Positions 37,236 to 49,815 of a stretch of 64,000 nucleotides of DNA are shown here, in pieces. The translations under genes were made by a program, and so were the position numbers. The DNA is taken from NCBI GenBank assembly GCA_035578155.1, contig JAPWDM010000001.1:159003498-159067497 (forward strand). The letters are read 5' to 3'. The notes beneath the pieces were generated by a model. It worked only from the letters and a program-made list of their open reading frames with translations, did not search any database and was not told the DNA's origin. Numbering within the stretch: position 1 is the first letter of the stretch; the number at the start of each line of letters is the position of its first letter. The DNA is from Brachynemurus nebulosus. Lineage: Eukaryota; Arthropoda; Insecta; Neuroptera; Myrmeleontidae.

Positions 37236-38358
37236 GTATATACGTGTTTGCGCGATTACTCTCGAACGAAGCCTCCAATCTTTACAAAATTTGGTGTGTA
37301 GGTCAAAAGTTCCAAAAGCTTGGATGAGTTCGTCAACCAGATACGTCCCATTTTGGGAAGCCAAAATTTTGGCAATTTTTTGCCATTTTTAGTGGTTGCT
37401 TGCAAAATTTGGGCAGATTTCAAAATTTTTTTAATTTTTTTTTTCCACCATTAGAAAGAGCGTAAAAAATTACATAAGATAAGCTTTTAAAACATTGTTC
37501 TAAGTTAACTAGCTTTTGAAAAAAATTAAGAAATTTGCTGAATTTCTTTACAATAAGTGCTTAATCGTTTGTGTCATTACAATAACAATATTTATATCGA
37601 TTTCATTTTTCAAAATAAAAATTAACTAACTTTTCAAAAGCGCATCATCACCGATTTTGAAAATTTGTTCACTGTTAGGGAGCTAAACTTTTTTAGATGG
37701 ATATAAGTTACGTTATATGACGTCCGCCAGGATCCAGGAGTCTCAAAAGCACCAAAAATAAATCATCCAACCGATTTTGAAAATTTTTTCACTGTTACAG
37801 AGCTAAACTATTTTAGATGGATACAGGTTGTTATATTAGATCTGCCAGTGTCCAATCTTTGGAAATTCGCTATGTTATGCAGGTGCTGCGACAGGAGTAT
37901 TTTTTCTCGTTTTGTTATTTTTTAAATTTCTTTTTAAATTTTTATCTTTTTTTAATATTTTTTTAACGTAAGAGGCTACCGAGAATATCGAATTCTTATT
38001 GGCGTGGATGATTTTAATATGGAGTTTAACTCGTCAAATCTCAAAAACAAGAACTTAAAATTTTGCCTACTTTAAAGTATCACCATTAACTATCATTTAG
38101 GGCATTTTTAAATAAAATTCATTAAGTCCCTGAAAGGGACGAAAAATAGACGGTGTTATTTTGAGTCATGCTTTAAGAAAACTAGAAAATCAGTGCGTGA
38201 CTTTTAAAATATAATTAATCCAAGGTTGTAATCTTGTTTAAATATAAAAATAAAAGCATCGTAAGGATAAAAATACCTGAATTTGATTATACCGAACTTG
38301 TATTGTAACCATCCCTTTTTTGCGGCCCTATCAGGTTCGTTATAACCGAAGGTTACTG
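36396..38358. mobile_element. pogo-like element split by a HINE-like insertion
   Basis: CAGTATACTTCTGTTATAGC (left) and the complement of CAGTAACCTTCGGTTATAAC (right), both continuing with GAAC, are TIRs flanked by TA (36394-36395, 38359-38360). GTTATAACGAA-type words recur subterminally. The HINE-like copy 37031-37909 sits inside and is thus younger. No transposase frame recognised. Confidence 0.65.
37031..37909 (+). mobile_element. Helentron/HINE-like element, copy B
   Basis: The degenerate start AGTGAATTCC with a weak hairpin is followed by ATGGCAGAAATTTGTTTTGA and TTCACTAAAATTTATA as in the other copies, then (TA)n at 37168-37242, CTCTCGAACGAAGCC, and the 3' end GGAAATTCGCTA, the GCAG/CTGC stem-loop and GACAGGAGTATTTT. 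Longer than copy A because of extra 3' sequence in which GAAAATTTKTTCACTGTTA and GAGCTAAACT.TTTTAGATGG occur twice (about 37650 and 37780). Confidence 0.65.
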
Positions 38359-38360
38359 TA

Positions 38361-38475
38361 GGTGCAAATATATTATACACACTATTATTACTTCTTTCTA
38401 TATTTGTATTTATTCGACTAATCTAGTTGTCCGTATGGTCACCCCGATTGGCAATGATTGAACGTATTCGAATGA

Positions 38476-38564
<89 letters not shown>

Positions 38565-39654
38565 ATTATTATTGCCCGTGCAATAGACAGTAATTGACAA
38601 AGTTAAATGCAGATAAAAGGAAGCAAACGGGATTCGTTCATATATTAGGTACATTTGATACATATGTATATAAAATGTGTATATTTCCATAGTAATTTAT
38701 TTTATTACTGTATATAAAGCAAATAGGTAATTTGATTTCAAAGAAAATAGTATAGTAAGATAAGCACAGAGAAATGACCCCACAGTCGATGTCTGTAATA
38801 TAACATTGGTACCTCAATTGATTACCAAATAGAGAGTCATTGACCCTTAACCTTCAGTTGTCCTTGAGATATTAACCAAAATATGTGTGAGTGCTGTATT
38901 TTTTCAAACTCAATTTTCTCAAAAGCTATAACACCTAGGAAAACAAAACCGACGACAAAATTTAGGTAATACTTGGGACTATATTATGTATATATTTTTT
39001 GACATTTTGACATTAAAGGTTCAAAATAATTGCATTAAAAATATATTTTGTTTTTTAGTATGGTTCTAGTAAAAAATACAGAATATTTCAATATGTTTTT
39101 ATTTGGATTGTGACATCACATGCCATTCTTTCTGATTTTACTGGACTAATTGATGATAGGCAGTGAAAACCGGAAAGAGCGAAATAAATTTGAAATTTAT
39201 AAATTTTGGGTTATGTTCTGAGATATCGGCTAAATTTTTTTAAACATTGAATCTCGAAATTCTAGAAAGTCAAATACATACCTGTATTTTCTTTTCCTGT
39301 ATTATATTTTCCTTGTTTTCATTATTACTAATCTAAATCATACACCCCTCCCCCCTCAAACATTGTTGAAATAAATACATGTTTACGGTTCCTCTACATT
39401 TTATACATATTATCTAATCTTCACTCATAGTATTGCTTTTTACATTTTTCTCTAAAAATATGTATATAAAAACATGTAAATAAATAAGTAAATATGTAAG
39501 AATAGATAAATGTTTGTGTTTCTGTTAAAACAGAGAAACCAAATGATGAACATTTCTTGTTAGTTAATAATTTATTACTGCATTTAAAATAGATAAGTTT
39601 CAAGACAACAGGGAAAAAATTGTTCAAGATATCATGTATAGGTATAGTATATTT
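38361..39654. other. AT-rich non-coding stretch with (TA)n
   Basis: Apart from the (TA)n at 38479-38560, nothing recognised. Confidence 0.5.
38479..38560. repeat. (TA)n microsatellite
   Basis: About 41 uninterrupted TA units; flanks not related to the HINE-like copies. Confidence 0.95.
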
Positions 39655-39664
39655 ACTGATCATT

Positions 39665-40937
39665 ATAGACCGGATGAAATAATTTTTCACAGGACCGGCT
39701 TAACGATTTCAGTGTAATACTGTTAGACTGTTTGTATTTATGTATGAGTCTGCTACAACAGAAATAACAGAATTCTGAAAATTTACTGAAATTCAACATA
39801 GAGAAGCAAAAACTTTTTAGAAAAATTTTATTATGTGAGATTTATATCAAAAATAAAAAGGGGCCCCAAATTTTGTTGAATTAAAGTTTTGCAATATTTA
39901 TTTGTCTAACTAGCTGGCAGGTACATATAAAACAAAATTTATTGTCTTGCGGCTGTCTTTCAGCATCAATTGATAAACAAACTCCTTATCTCTTTTTAAC
40001 TTTTTAAAATTTTATATATGTACCTTGTTTACAATTTTTTAAAATTTTTAGTTTTCTTCATAGGTACATACACATGCAATGTAAATCAAGCAATATTTAA
40101 TCTAGTTGTACATTTCATTCAAACCCATAAACAAAACATCATTTTGATGACATCGTACGTGTTGTACGTATAAATATGTACGTATGTATTATTTGTATTT
40201 TTAACCACAGATACTATTGATATTAGAATATTTGTATGGACCATACAATTTTTTTTTTAGATATTATTTTTTTGAAGCAAAATCGTCATATTGATTAACA
40301 CTTTTGATAATGTACAAACACAGAATACCTACAAACTATCGATGGTAATGAATATTTTTTAATTTTTATGTGATTTTTGTTGTAATTTGAGAGTATTTAT
40401 TAATAAATGTTCTAAAAATATTTATACTAACAAATATAACATCAGTTAATCTAGAAAAATTTTAAATCCCCTCTTGTTTAACCATCCATATTCGTCAACA
40501 CTTCAGTCATTTTTCATTTTCATAATATAGATTGTGTATATAAGTGTATTCCCACTATTTATTCAATGCTCAAAAGTATATACAAAAAAAAAAAAATATT
40601 AGTTAGCAAAAATGAAATAAATACCTCTATAATATTTTATTAATTATTAGATAACACATGATTAACGTTACATCTTCTTTTCTTAATATGTATACTTTTA
40701 TTTGTGTATAGTTTGTTGGCAAGATATACTAGTTTTGTATGAACATTTTTTAAGGAAAAATTAGTAATATTTTCTAAAACATATGTTAATTCGATTTAAT
40801 TTAATCAGTTTATGTATGTATGTATGTAAAGGAACATTATTTGCTCTAGCAGACTCATACATAAATACAAGCAGTTTAACAGTATTACACTGAAATCGTT
40901 AAGCCGGTCCTGTGAAAAATTATTTTATCCGGACTAT
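39665..40937. mobile_element. MULE-like element, 90-bp TIRs and 10-bp duplication
   Basis: The first 90 bp (ATAGACCGGATGAAATAATT ... GTATGAGTCTGCT) and the last 90 bp are inverted copies with only about four or five mismatches. An exact 10-bp direct repeat ACTGATCATT flanks the unit (39655-39664 and 40938-40947). Long TIRs with a 9-11-bp duplication are typical of Mutator-like elements. The 1.1-kb interior has no transposase frame; it is AT-rich, with a TATG run near 40810. Superfamily is inferred from structure alone. Confidence 0.75.
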
Positions 40938-40947
40938 ACTGATCATT

Positions 40948-42641
40948 TTCTAGTGGCGCATATATTGATAGATAAAAATGAACTTGTCATTTGAAATATA
41001 ATATAATGGTATTTTATAGTAACCTCCAATTAAAGTGGAATTCTAAGAAATTAATTTTTCTAATTTATCGATATAGGATAGTAGTTTGAATTTTTTTTTT
41101 TATAGAAAGTGATGATTTTTGACGTGAATACGTCTTTTCGTATTTGAATATGTTAGCGAAGAGTGTACGCATCCATCAATAAGCTTTTTATTAACCATTT
41201 TCTACCTTAAAAAGATAAAACTAGTCTCCAAAATTGGGCCTTAATATTATATTCGTTGTTAAAATAACTCGGGAACTATAGGAGATAGAAAAAAATTTAA
41301 ATTACTGAAATGTTACTCCTTATAACAGCTATCGAATCCTATACGTTAATTCAGAGCCGGCTTAAAAAAAGCACTGGAGAGGCAAAAATGGGGATCAGTT
41401 TTTTTTTGTTCAGCTGAAATGTTTTGTTGAATGAAATTTTTGCAGTCATTGGAAAAACTATATCTGATATTGTTAAGGTATGAAATTAGCCCTTAGATTT
41501 ATGGGTTTAGTTATATAAATTTAATAAGGATAATTTTTGGAAATGAATTTGTTAAGTATATAAATTTTAAACTATCTCAGAAACTATCAGAGATAAGAAA
41601 GTTTGAATTGACGAAAAGTATAGATTTCCAATGTTTCAGAGTGGTTCAATAATCAATTTTTATTTAAAAATTTATCTGAATACGGGAGTATTTTTTTAAG
41701 TAACATACGTACCCTTAAATTCCAGCTTCTACCTTTTTAATTGTTGTCTACTATAAGTTTGTAGTACTACTATTTTACAACTACATTTTTTTTTATAGAC
41801 CTAGTGATTAAGAAGTCCACTTAGATATCCATTAAGTGTCGGTTGCCACGGCAAAGCGACCGTAGTAAGGAAGCCACTTTGCTTTTTCACATTCTAATTT
41901 ACAATGTAACATAAAACTGTGTATAATAGTTGACTTAGAAGGTACTCAAGCAATAAGTTATTAGACTTGGAGTTATGTATTTGTATAGTTATCATGAACA
42001 GTGAAGTTTGTCATCTTGACATTCACTTCTAGAGTAGAAATGACGTCTGATGTGCCTGTTATCATCTCTTACGTTGAGTAGCTGCAGTCTCGTTTATATA
42101 AAATTATTATCGTTGGTAGGTATACCGTTGATTATTAGCGCGGTAACGATTTAGGTAAAATGTTGTAAATTAAAAGGATAATATAATGATACTTTTAAAA
42201 GTTGTCCATATCATTTTAATGTCTTCTTTTATTAAAATATTTTTTGGGAAGGTGATTTTAATTGAGTTCTAAACACTTTTGTGAATTTCATTATTATTTT
42301 TATAATGACTACTTATCTTTAACCTTCGAACGTAAAGAAGTTTTTTATTTTTAGTGTTCCGTACCAAAACTAGCAAAATGGAACACTTATGGAGTCATTG
42401 CATTGTCCGTTCGTCCATATATTGGCGTAAATTTAGCACAAAAACAGAATGTGCTGGCTGGCCTAGATGTAGACGTAAAGTATAAATTGTTGAAGTCTGA
42501 TTCTGGTGATTAATTTCAGGGAGTAAGCTACCCGTTAGTAAAAGTTTTTTCAAAATTATCAGCTAGAATGTTAAAAAAATGTAGTAGTTACACAAATAAA
42601 AATCTATATCAAGTCATATAATAGTATAACAATTCATTTTC
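40948..42641. other. AT-rich non-coding stretch
   Basis: A solitary terminus-like phrase CAGAGCCGGCTTAAAAAAAG at about 41353 is of the type seen again, inverted, near 47885. No gene. Confidence 0.45.
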
Positions 42642-43600
42642 AAATACACGGAAAAAATTAAAGTATCAAAAAAAAATTCCAAATTTTTAGCGATTTTTCG
42701 AACGGCTGTATCTTTGTGAAAAGTTGTGGAAGTTTCTAGTTTTCAGATCTTGCGATAAAAAAATTTTCAAAGCAACGTGTATCGCCCAATCTTAATAAGT
42801 ACACTGAAAAAAAATTTTCCGAAATTTTTTCAGTTTCTTTTTTTGGTCCACGGACTTGGATAAAAATTTTCCGACTTAACCACCATATGGATCGGATAAC
42901 TTGTTCATTCAGCTTTAATTTGCTTTTTTTTAGACCTTTATACGACCACTTCTCGCTGAGATATCGGACTTTGAATGGAAAAGGATCGTTTCGTCTTTGA
43001 CCATCGATATCTCAGCAACCAATGATCACATAGAAAATTGAAGGTGTGTTTCGAAAACTCGAATAAATTCTCTACAAGGATTAGCCATTGTTTTGTCAGA
43101 AAAATTTTTTTTTGCATACTCTACATGAATTTGAAAAATCAAGAAAGAAAGAACTTTTGGGGGCTTTTTGGAAAATCAAGGGCTGAATTAAAAATTTCGA
43201 GAAAACCATTAATGTCAAGTGTGCCTTTTACAGTTCAATTTACCCACAAAAACCCCACCGAATTTCAATTGAATCCATCCAGCCGTTTTTATGTTTCATT
43301 TGATTGAATTTTTGAAAAAATTAAAGGATCATTTTTTTACTTTTGGATTTCCGTGGACCAAAGAAAGAAACCGAAAAAATTTCGGAAATTTTTTTTTCAG
43401 TGTACTTATTAGGATTGAGCGATACACGTTGCTTTGAAAATTTTTTTATCACAAGATCTGAAAACTAGAAACCTTCAGCTTTAAATTGCTTTGCTTACGA
43501 CTCCGATACGATCATTTTTCACGAAGATGCAGCCATTCGAAAAATCGCTAAAAATTTGGAATGTTTTTTTAATCCTTTAATTTTTTCCGCTAGTGTATTT
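42642..43600. mobile_element. TIR/fold-back element with arms over 200 bp
   Basis: Left arm 42642-42854 and right arm 43350-43600 are inverted copies (AAATACAC..GGAAAAAATTAA outward; GGTCCACGGA inward), the right arm with an extra piece of about 40 nt near 43470. The middle again contains inverted words (GAGATATCGGAC / CATCGATATCTC). The frame 43038-43307 in the middle shows no known domain. The left end lacks the TAGC present at the right end. Superfamily unknown. Confidence 0.7.
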
Positions 43601-45090
43601 AAGAATATTCGTTTTTCAAATTTAATTTTTGTAGCCCAAAAAATATTAAATATATATTATTACTTAAAAAAGAGTTAACCGATGGAGTTCCCAAAGAAAA
43701 TAATTTGAAATTAAATTTAAACAAGTTATTTCCGAATAAATTTGTAAAAGAGGAATATTATCAAACAGTAATGTATTAAAAAAATGAATTTGTTAAGTAT
43801 TCAAAATATTGTCAGGGCCGTGAAAAGAAATGGTGTGCTCAGGAGAACAAACTAGACTTTTCAGAAATATTTTCCCAAAAATATAGGTGACGAGCATTTT
43901 GAAACATGATATTATAGTTAGATACGTAAATATAGATAAGATTATTGATAGGTAGTTACTCAAATTATGCACTTTTAGAACTTTAAATGATCTCGACTTT
44001 GCCGATTACCGATGGCTCTCAAAGACATAATATTATAATAGGTATTTGAATTCGGTTTTGTTTGTATCAGTATGTGGTAATTAATTTCGTATAAGAATTT
44101 TTCGAAAGTATAATACATATTGTGTTGAAAGCCGCGGGATTGAAGTGAAAATTTCCAACAGCATTACTGTTTTCGTTATACTTTCAACCATTACAGATTT
44201 CGTTACACTGTCAAAATGAGTTGCACACTTGCTATAAAAATTTTCATTTCAAAAAATAAATTTACTTATTCTATGTGTATAAAATATAAAATTGGTATTA
44301 ACTTATAATTTATAAAAATTTTAAAATCAATTTTTTAAAGTTTGCTATCTACATGCATTAGGCAAATATTTCTCCGAAAATTACCAATATAAAAACATTA
44401 CGGCTAAAAATTTTTGATCAAGGAAACGTTCCTAAAATATAACAAAAATACGAAAGTTCTAATATTATTGTAAGTTTATTGTCGATATATAATTCTTATC
44501 TAAAATATTTCTAAAACTTTAACTGGTATGTACACTAACCACGGAATTATGTAATATAAAAACAAACTATTTTAATTATTTGTCCACAAACAAGAAAATT
44601 TACAAAGACCCATGAGAGAAATTATAGAAAATAAGTATGTAACAACAGTATTTCAACAATCCAGTTTCTTAATTTAATAAAAACTGATAATATCTTTTAG
44701 TTGAAAATTGTTCCTTTTTAAACAGAATTTTTTCTCATGCTATAGTGTCGATAGAATTTTCTGAATTTTGTATCTCTTAACACAAAGATTAATTTTTTTG
44801 ATAAACTTTTAAAAGATATTTCTAACAGGTGAGTGACTAATTTTGAGTAAAACATATTAATAAATTAAACAGCGATAAAGCATCTTGTTAAATAATTTTT
44901 GAAAAATGTAATTCAGTGGTTTCGTCACCGTATTTTTTGGTTGTCTAACATTCATCCATTTATGTACACAAAAAAATTATTTTTGTAATTTACGGTTAGA
45001 TTTTTATTATTAAATGTGCATCGTTTTTGAGAATCAGTCAAGTTTACGTAAATTTTAATTATTATTATTAATATTTATAGTTGTTTTAGA
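43601..45090. other. AT-rich non-coding stretch
   Basis: Only a solitary CAGGGCCGTGAAAAG phrase near 43815 was noted. Confidence 0.45.
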
Positions 45091-45092
45091 TA

Positions 45093-45284
45093 CAGTAGAA
45101 TTTACTGATAATGACTTCGCATAAATGGCAAACTTTATAATGACATGACTGAACTATATCATTTTTGACATTCATACAAAAACTTTTTACCTATACATGT
45201 TGTGTTTTAACATTTGTTTTTTACGACGTCCGTCCACAGTATAAGTTGGCTTTAAACTTGGCTCATTTTAAGCGAACTCTAGTG
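45093..45284. mobile_element. Possible pogo-like MITE
   Basis: TACAGTAGAATTTACTG at the left and GCGAACTCTAGTGTA at the right are partial inverted repeats with TA ends. Short and divergent, so uncertain. The frame 45165-45347 crosses its edge and is not a gene. Confidence 0.35.
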
Positions 45285-45290
45285 TATTTA

Positions 45291-46127
45291 CACGGAGAGA
45301 AAATTCATATAAAAATTACTGTGCTCAGCACTACAATCGACGTGTAAAAGGCGAACATATTCAATTTTGTACGGTAAAAATATAAAAATTGTAATTAATC
45401 ATAGAAAATTTAAAGGATAGAATATTGTTTCCGTAATATTAGCTCCGTAAAATTTGTAAAACAGCACAGTAGAAAGTTCCATTGCCGACAAAAAAATATT
45501 TTTTAATTGTTTTTCTTACAAAAATTACCATGCTGTATTATAATATTTGAAATGCTATCTGCTAATAGTAGAAAGAAAAAAAGAGAAAGAAGGTCGTGTG
45601 TGTTGTGAACGCTGTTGAAATGTACCTCACTCATAGCAAGTCACATAGCCAACCATAGGTGTGGACGACCAACTTGGTCGGACCAAGTACCTTGATTCAT
45701 TAAGACTGTCTTACAAGCAGCAAGCAGTATTCATTACACTGTCTTAAAGGACGGGGATGTCACCGTTTAATTCATCATTTTGTTACTTTACTATCTTTAG
45801 TATTAGAATATATTGTTGGAAATCATTTTTGTATGCATCATAAAGAATCGAAAGTCGGAAAAGATCGGGCATCTTCGAAGTTTTTACAGGCACAGCCCAA
45901 GCAACATAAGGTTGCGGGTCAGATGCGCAAATGAAAGAGTACCACAACAAGAATTGAACTATGACATATATGCATAAGAGTGTGATAAAAGTTGTGTTAG
46001 CACATTAAATTTTACCATGCTAGCACATATTTTTTATTTTGGTCGTCGATCGCGCACGCATTATAAGAGAGCATGAAAATTTTTCTGAAATTTTATCTAC
46101 AAAAATTAGATGAGTTTTCTCTCCGTG
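45291..46127. mobile_element. TIR element with CACGGAGAGAAAA ends
   Basis: Exact 13-bp inverted ends CACGGAGAGAAAA / TTTTCTCTCCGTG, with weaker similarity inward, flanked by TA on both sides. The length is 837 bp. CAC-type ends with a very short duplication would fit the CACTA/Mirage/Chapaev group, but that is a guess. No transposase. Confidence 0.6.
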
Positions 46128-47659
46128 TACTTTCGTTGTATTAAACGAATTCTCTAAATATAAATTTACAGCTATGCCTACTGTAAAATTTGGTAGCATT
46201 TTTAAAAATTTCCTAAATATAATTTCATTTTGGTCTAAAAAAATATAACATTAAAAAAAAATTCCTTTACCAATATAATGTCTAGCTCAGTTATCTACAA
46301 CATATCCAAAATTCAGCTTCCGAGAGGAATGTGATGAAGACAGAGAGAGGAAAAACTGATTTGTTTTGTTTTTGCATCTCGATTGAGTTGCCATCCAGGG
46401 CATATCTGTTGGGGGTTTCAATTTTTAACCCTTACTCTTACAGTTTTATGCCAAACTTTCTGGTCCTTTAGTGTTTCTTAGTGGATCTGACACGCCTATA
46501 CAAACCCCCTTTCTCTCTCCAAATATATCTAGAACTCTTTAGAATTCTTTACGTCGATTGAGTTAGTATTCAGGGTATGCTTTTTAAGGATTCCAAATTT
46601 TTTCCACTACCTTCATCTTTTTATTCCAAAATTTCATTTTTGTTGCGTGTTTTTCAGTGTCAGAGAGTGTCTGACACGCTTACAGCTCCCCCAAATAAAC
46701 CTGAAGGACTGAAAATTTGCATAGGGATTGGGTTAGTATTAAGATTGAATTTTTTGAAGTTTTCAATATTTAGGCCCCATTTCCACGTTTTTGCGTCAAA
46801 ATTTCATTTTTTTCTGCATTTTGCGAAGGATCTTACACGACTGCAGAGTTCAGTTAACCAAGGCAACTCAATCTCGCTTACGTATGGGAAAAAGAAGTCT
46901 CTAGTGATATACCTTTGCTGTTTATAGCTTTTTTTAAATTTTCGCTAATCGCAATTATTTTGGATATAACACAAACGACGTGTGATCGGACTACAAAGTG
47001 GTAATATTTTTTGTTCTCGACAATATGTATAATTACTGTAAGTACTATTGTATTGTACATTATTTTAATCTTTTATTTGTCTTCACTTATGTACATGTTC
47101 ATTTAAGAGTTTGGACTGATATTAATTTAATCAAACTAATGTAAATATACTAAAACAAACAATGACTTTGCTGCTTTAATTAAAACTTCCTTTCATTACT
47201 GTGGGACATTGACAACTGTTATGCACTTTTTACATACTACATATATTTGTACACACATTAATTGTTAATTTATTTTTGAATGGATTAATTAGTAAAGCCA
47301 CAAAATAATATTATACTTACAAATTGATTCAAAACGATCAACCGAGACGACATCGTATGTCGTAACTTTGTAACAGTTTCAGTGATAAAGGTTTATCTAA
47401 TGTCGAGTAGGTTTTTCTCTTCGAAAAATTAACTAATAAGGAACTTTGTTAATAAAATTGTGCTTTGTGAAAGTTGAAAAAGCCTTAATTCAAGGAGGGG
47501 GAATTTAATTTAGCCACTACAAAAATTTTTAATCCAAAATAGTACATATTACCAAATGTATTTTCAGTCAGGCAGAAAGGCAACTAAAGAAAAAAAAATC
47601 TACACCAATCATAATTCGTTCATAATAGGTACGCATGCAGTTCCTTCTGTATTTTATCT

Positions 47660-47661
<2 letters not shown>
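46128..47661. other. Non-coding stretch
   Basis: 46300-46900 is less AT-rich, has repeated ATCTGACACGCCTATACA / GTCTGACACGCTTACA-like phrases and ends with words inverse to its start (GATTGAGTTGCC / GGCAACTCAATC), so it may be a decayed TIR element. The frame 46577-46927 has no domain. Confidence 0.4.

Positions 47662-47734
<73 letters not shown>
47662..47734. repeat. (TA)n microsatellite
   Basis: About 36 TA units between GACATA and TGCATCTATACAGG. Confidence 0.95.
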
Positions 47735-47737
<3 letters not shown>

Positions 47738-49553
47738 TCTATACAGGATGAAGCGTAAATAAGTCTCCGTAAGAAAACAGTGGGTAGATCTCACTTATGT
47801 ATTTAATATTTGCCAACAAATTTGAACCAAAAGTGTTTTTTAACAGAAAAAATTTGATACTAAAAAAGGGGCCCTCAAAACTTTTTTTAATCCGGCTCTG
47901 ACCATCTCGTGTTTGTAAGATAATTTTTTTGTTTTTTAAAAAAGATCTGGAAAACACGTTTACGACCTAAGCATGTTTACAAAATTTTATTGAATTTTAG
48001 TCAACAAAACTATTTTTGACCTTTGTATTAAGAAGGTATTTATTTATTCATAATTTAGTCAGGGCCGTACTTAGAAAAATTTTGAAGCATCATGTAGCCA
48101 GTTAATATGCGATTTTCTCAAATTGTTAATTCCGAAAAAATTATTGTGGTTTTAGTGTCTACAGGGTGCTATGAGTCACCCCTCAAAAGGATAAGAGTTA
48201 TTTAATTTGCACCCTGTAGATATCAAAATATTTCCATAATGACATGTTATCGATTATTTAAAAATCGGATTATAAATTTTTCTTAATTCGAATTATTCTA
48301 TCATTAACTTGTTTTATTAACTTCCTATTGGAAGTTATTGTAATGGGTCGGATTTTACAAATCGCTAATTTAGACATATCTCCACGTTTCAAGGTCACTA
48401 AAATCCGAACTCATCGATTTTAGCGTGATGTCTGTGTGTGCGTTCGTTTGCTCGTTCATTCATTCGTTCATTCTTTCGTTCGTGAATTTTCTTTCGTCTC
48501 GCATATCTCAAGAATGAATGATGATATCGACTCCAGATTAATTTCATTAGATGCGTAATGAAAAAATGAAGACCGGATAAAGTTTTCAGCAAATGCGGAT
48601 TAGTATTTTGTTTTTTACAATAAAAAAACGAAATTAAAAACATATTGTGAAAAATTTTTCCTCTTTTATATCTTAAGAATAAATGATGGTATCATTTGTT
48701 TGAGGAGGGATGGAGCCTCCCACGGGATACACGGGGCTAAGCCCTCTAGTGAGGTACAAGCTTCTTAAAAATCACCTTTCTTGACGGTCTAAATAGAGTT
48801 TCCCCACTATTTTTACATAAGTACTTATTAATTAGGGTTACATCAGAGTAGTATTCTGTGTTTATTATTACCCAAAATCAATATAACTAAAAAGGTTTTT
48901 AATAAAGCGAGTCCAACATTTTCTCAATAATTAACTTATTACTCGCTAGGGATTACGCTATATGATTAATAAACAGTATATATAATTTTTCGTTTTTTGA
49001 TAGAAATGAACGTTCGATGGTAAGCAATGAACATTGATTGATGATGTAATTGCCATAATAGTTATAAATAAATATGAAAACATTAACGTAGTCATATGTA
49101 GCTACGTTTGTCTATGCTACGCTTATATTTATAACGCTAAACAAAAAATGGGAGAGATTTAAAGATGGGAAATAGATATATGGATCATGGTTTGATATTT
49201 AAAGCAAACATTAAATTAAATATTTAATTATAAATATGTTTTAATGATGAAAGAGAATACACAATGCGAGTATGGTTACAGTCTGTTTAGAAAAATGTTC
49301 GTTAATCTATATTAAAAATAAAAACTTATAATCCGGGAGCCTGCTGTAATGTGAAATGTAGCGTTGTAGCGATTTAAAAATGTTAGGTGAAAATTGACGG
49401 TTAAATAGAATTCGAATAAATCGTGCACACTATGACGGGATAAAACTTGCCTGAAAATACATAAAAATTAAATTTTTTACGGTTAACACGTAAATTGATA
49501 GAATTTGTAGTACATATACCTGACGAAAAGTTTCTAAAAATTAAAAACTAAAC
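47735..49553. other. Non-coding stretch with dispersed repeat fragment
   Basis: 48310-48660 starts TTCCTATTGGAAGTTATTG and contains GATGTCTGTGTGTGCGTTCG followed by degenerate CATTCGTT units, the look of a dispersed repeat with a simple-sequence core. Solitary CAG(A/G)GCCG termini lie near 47885 (inverted) and 48061. No gene. Confidence 0.4.
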
Positions 49554-49565
49554 ATACCATATTCT

Positions 49566-49803
49566 GTAAATAATAAACAAATATTTTACTTTGCAAAATA
49601 CCACTTTTATTTTTGAAACTGTTACAATATTGTTTCGAACCGTTAGTTCATTTTCAAACAGACAAACTGTTTGAAAATGAACTAACGGTTCGAAACAATA
49701 TTGTAACAGTTTCAAAAATAAAAGTGGTATTTTGCAAAGTAAAATATTTGTTTATTATTTACAAATATTGAATACCATAAAGTAACGCTCAAATCTATTA
49801 ATA
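49566..49803 (-). mobile_element. Snap-back insertion: 197-bp palindrome with 12-bp duplication
   Basis: 49566-49762 is an essentially perfect palindrome: 96-nt arms around a 5-nt loop (ACAAA). A 41-nt non-palindromic tail follows, and the whole is bounded by an exact 12-bp direct repeat ATACCATATTCT (49554-49565, 49804-49815). Within the arm, AACGGTTCGAAACAATATTG and TTTTGCAAAGTAAAAT resemble PLE 3' tails (compare 6473-6565). Read as a retroelement tail copied forwards and backwards at insertion. Strand is that of the unpaired tail and is arbitrary. Confidence 0.8.
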
Positions 49804-49815
49804 ATACCATATTCT

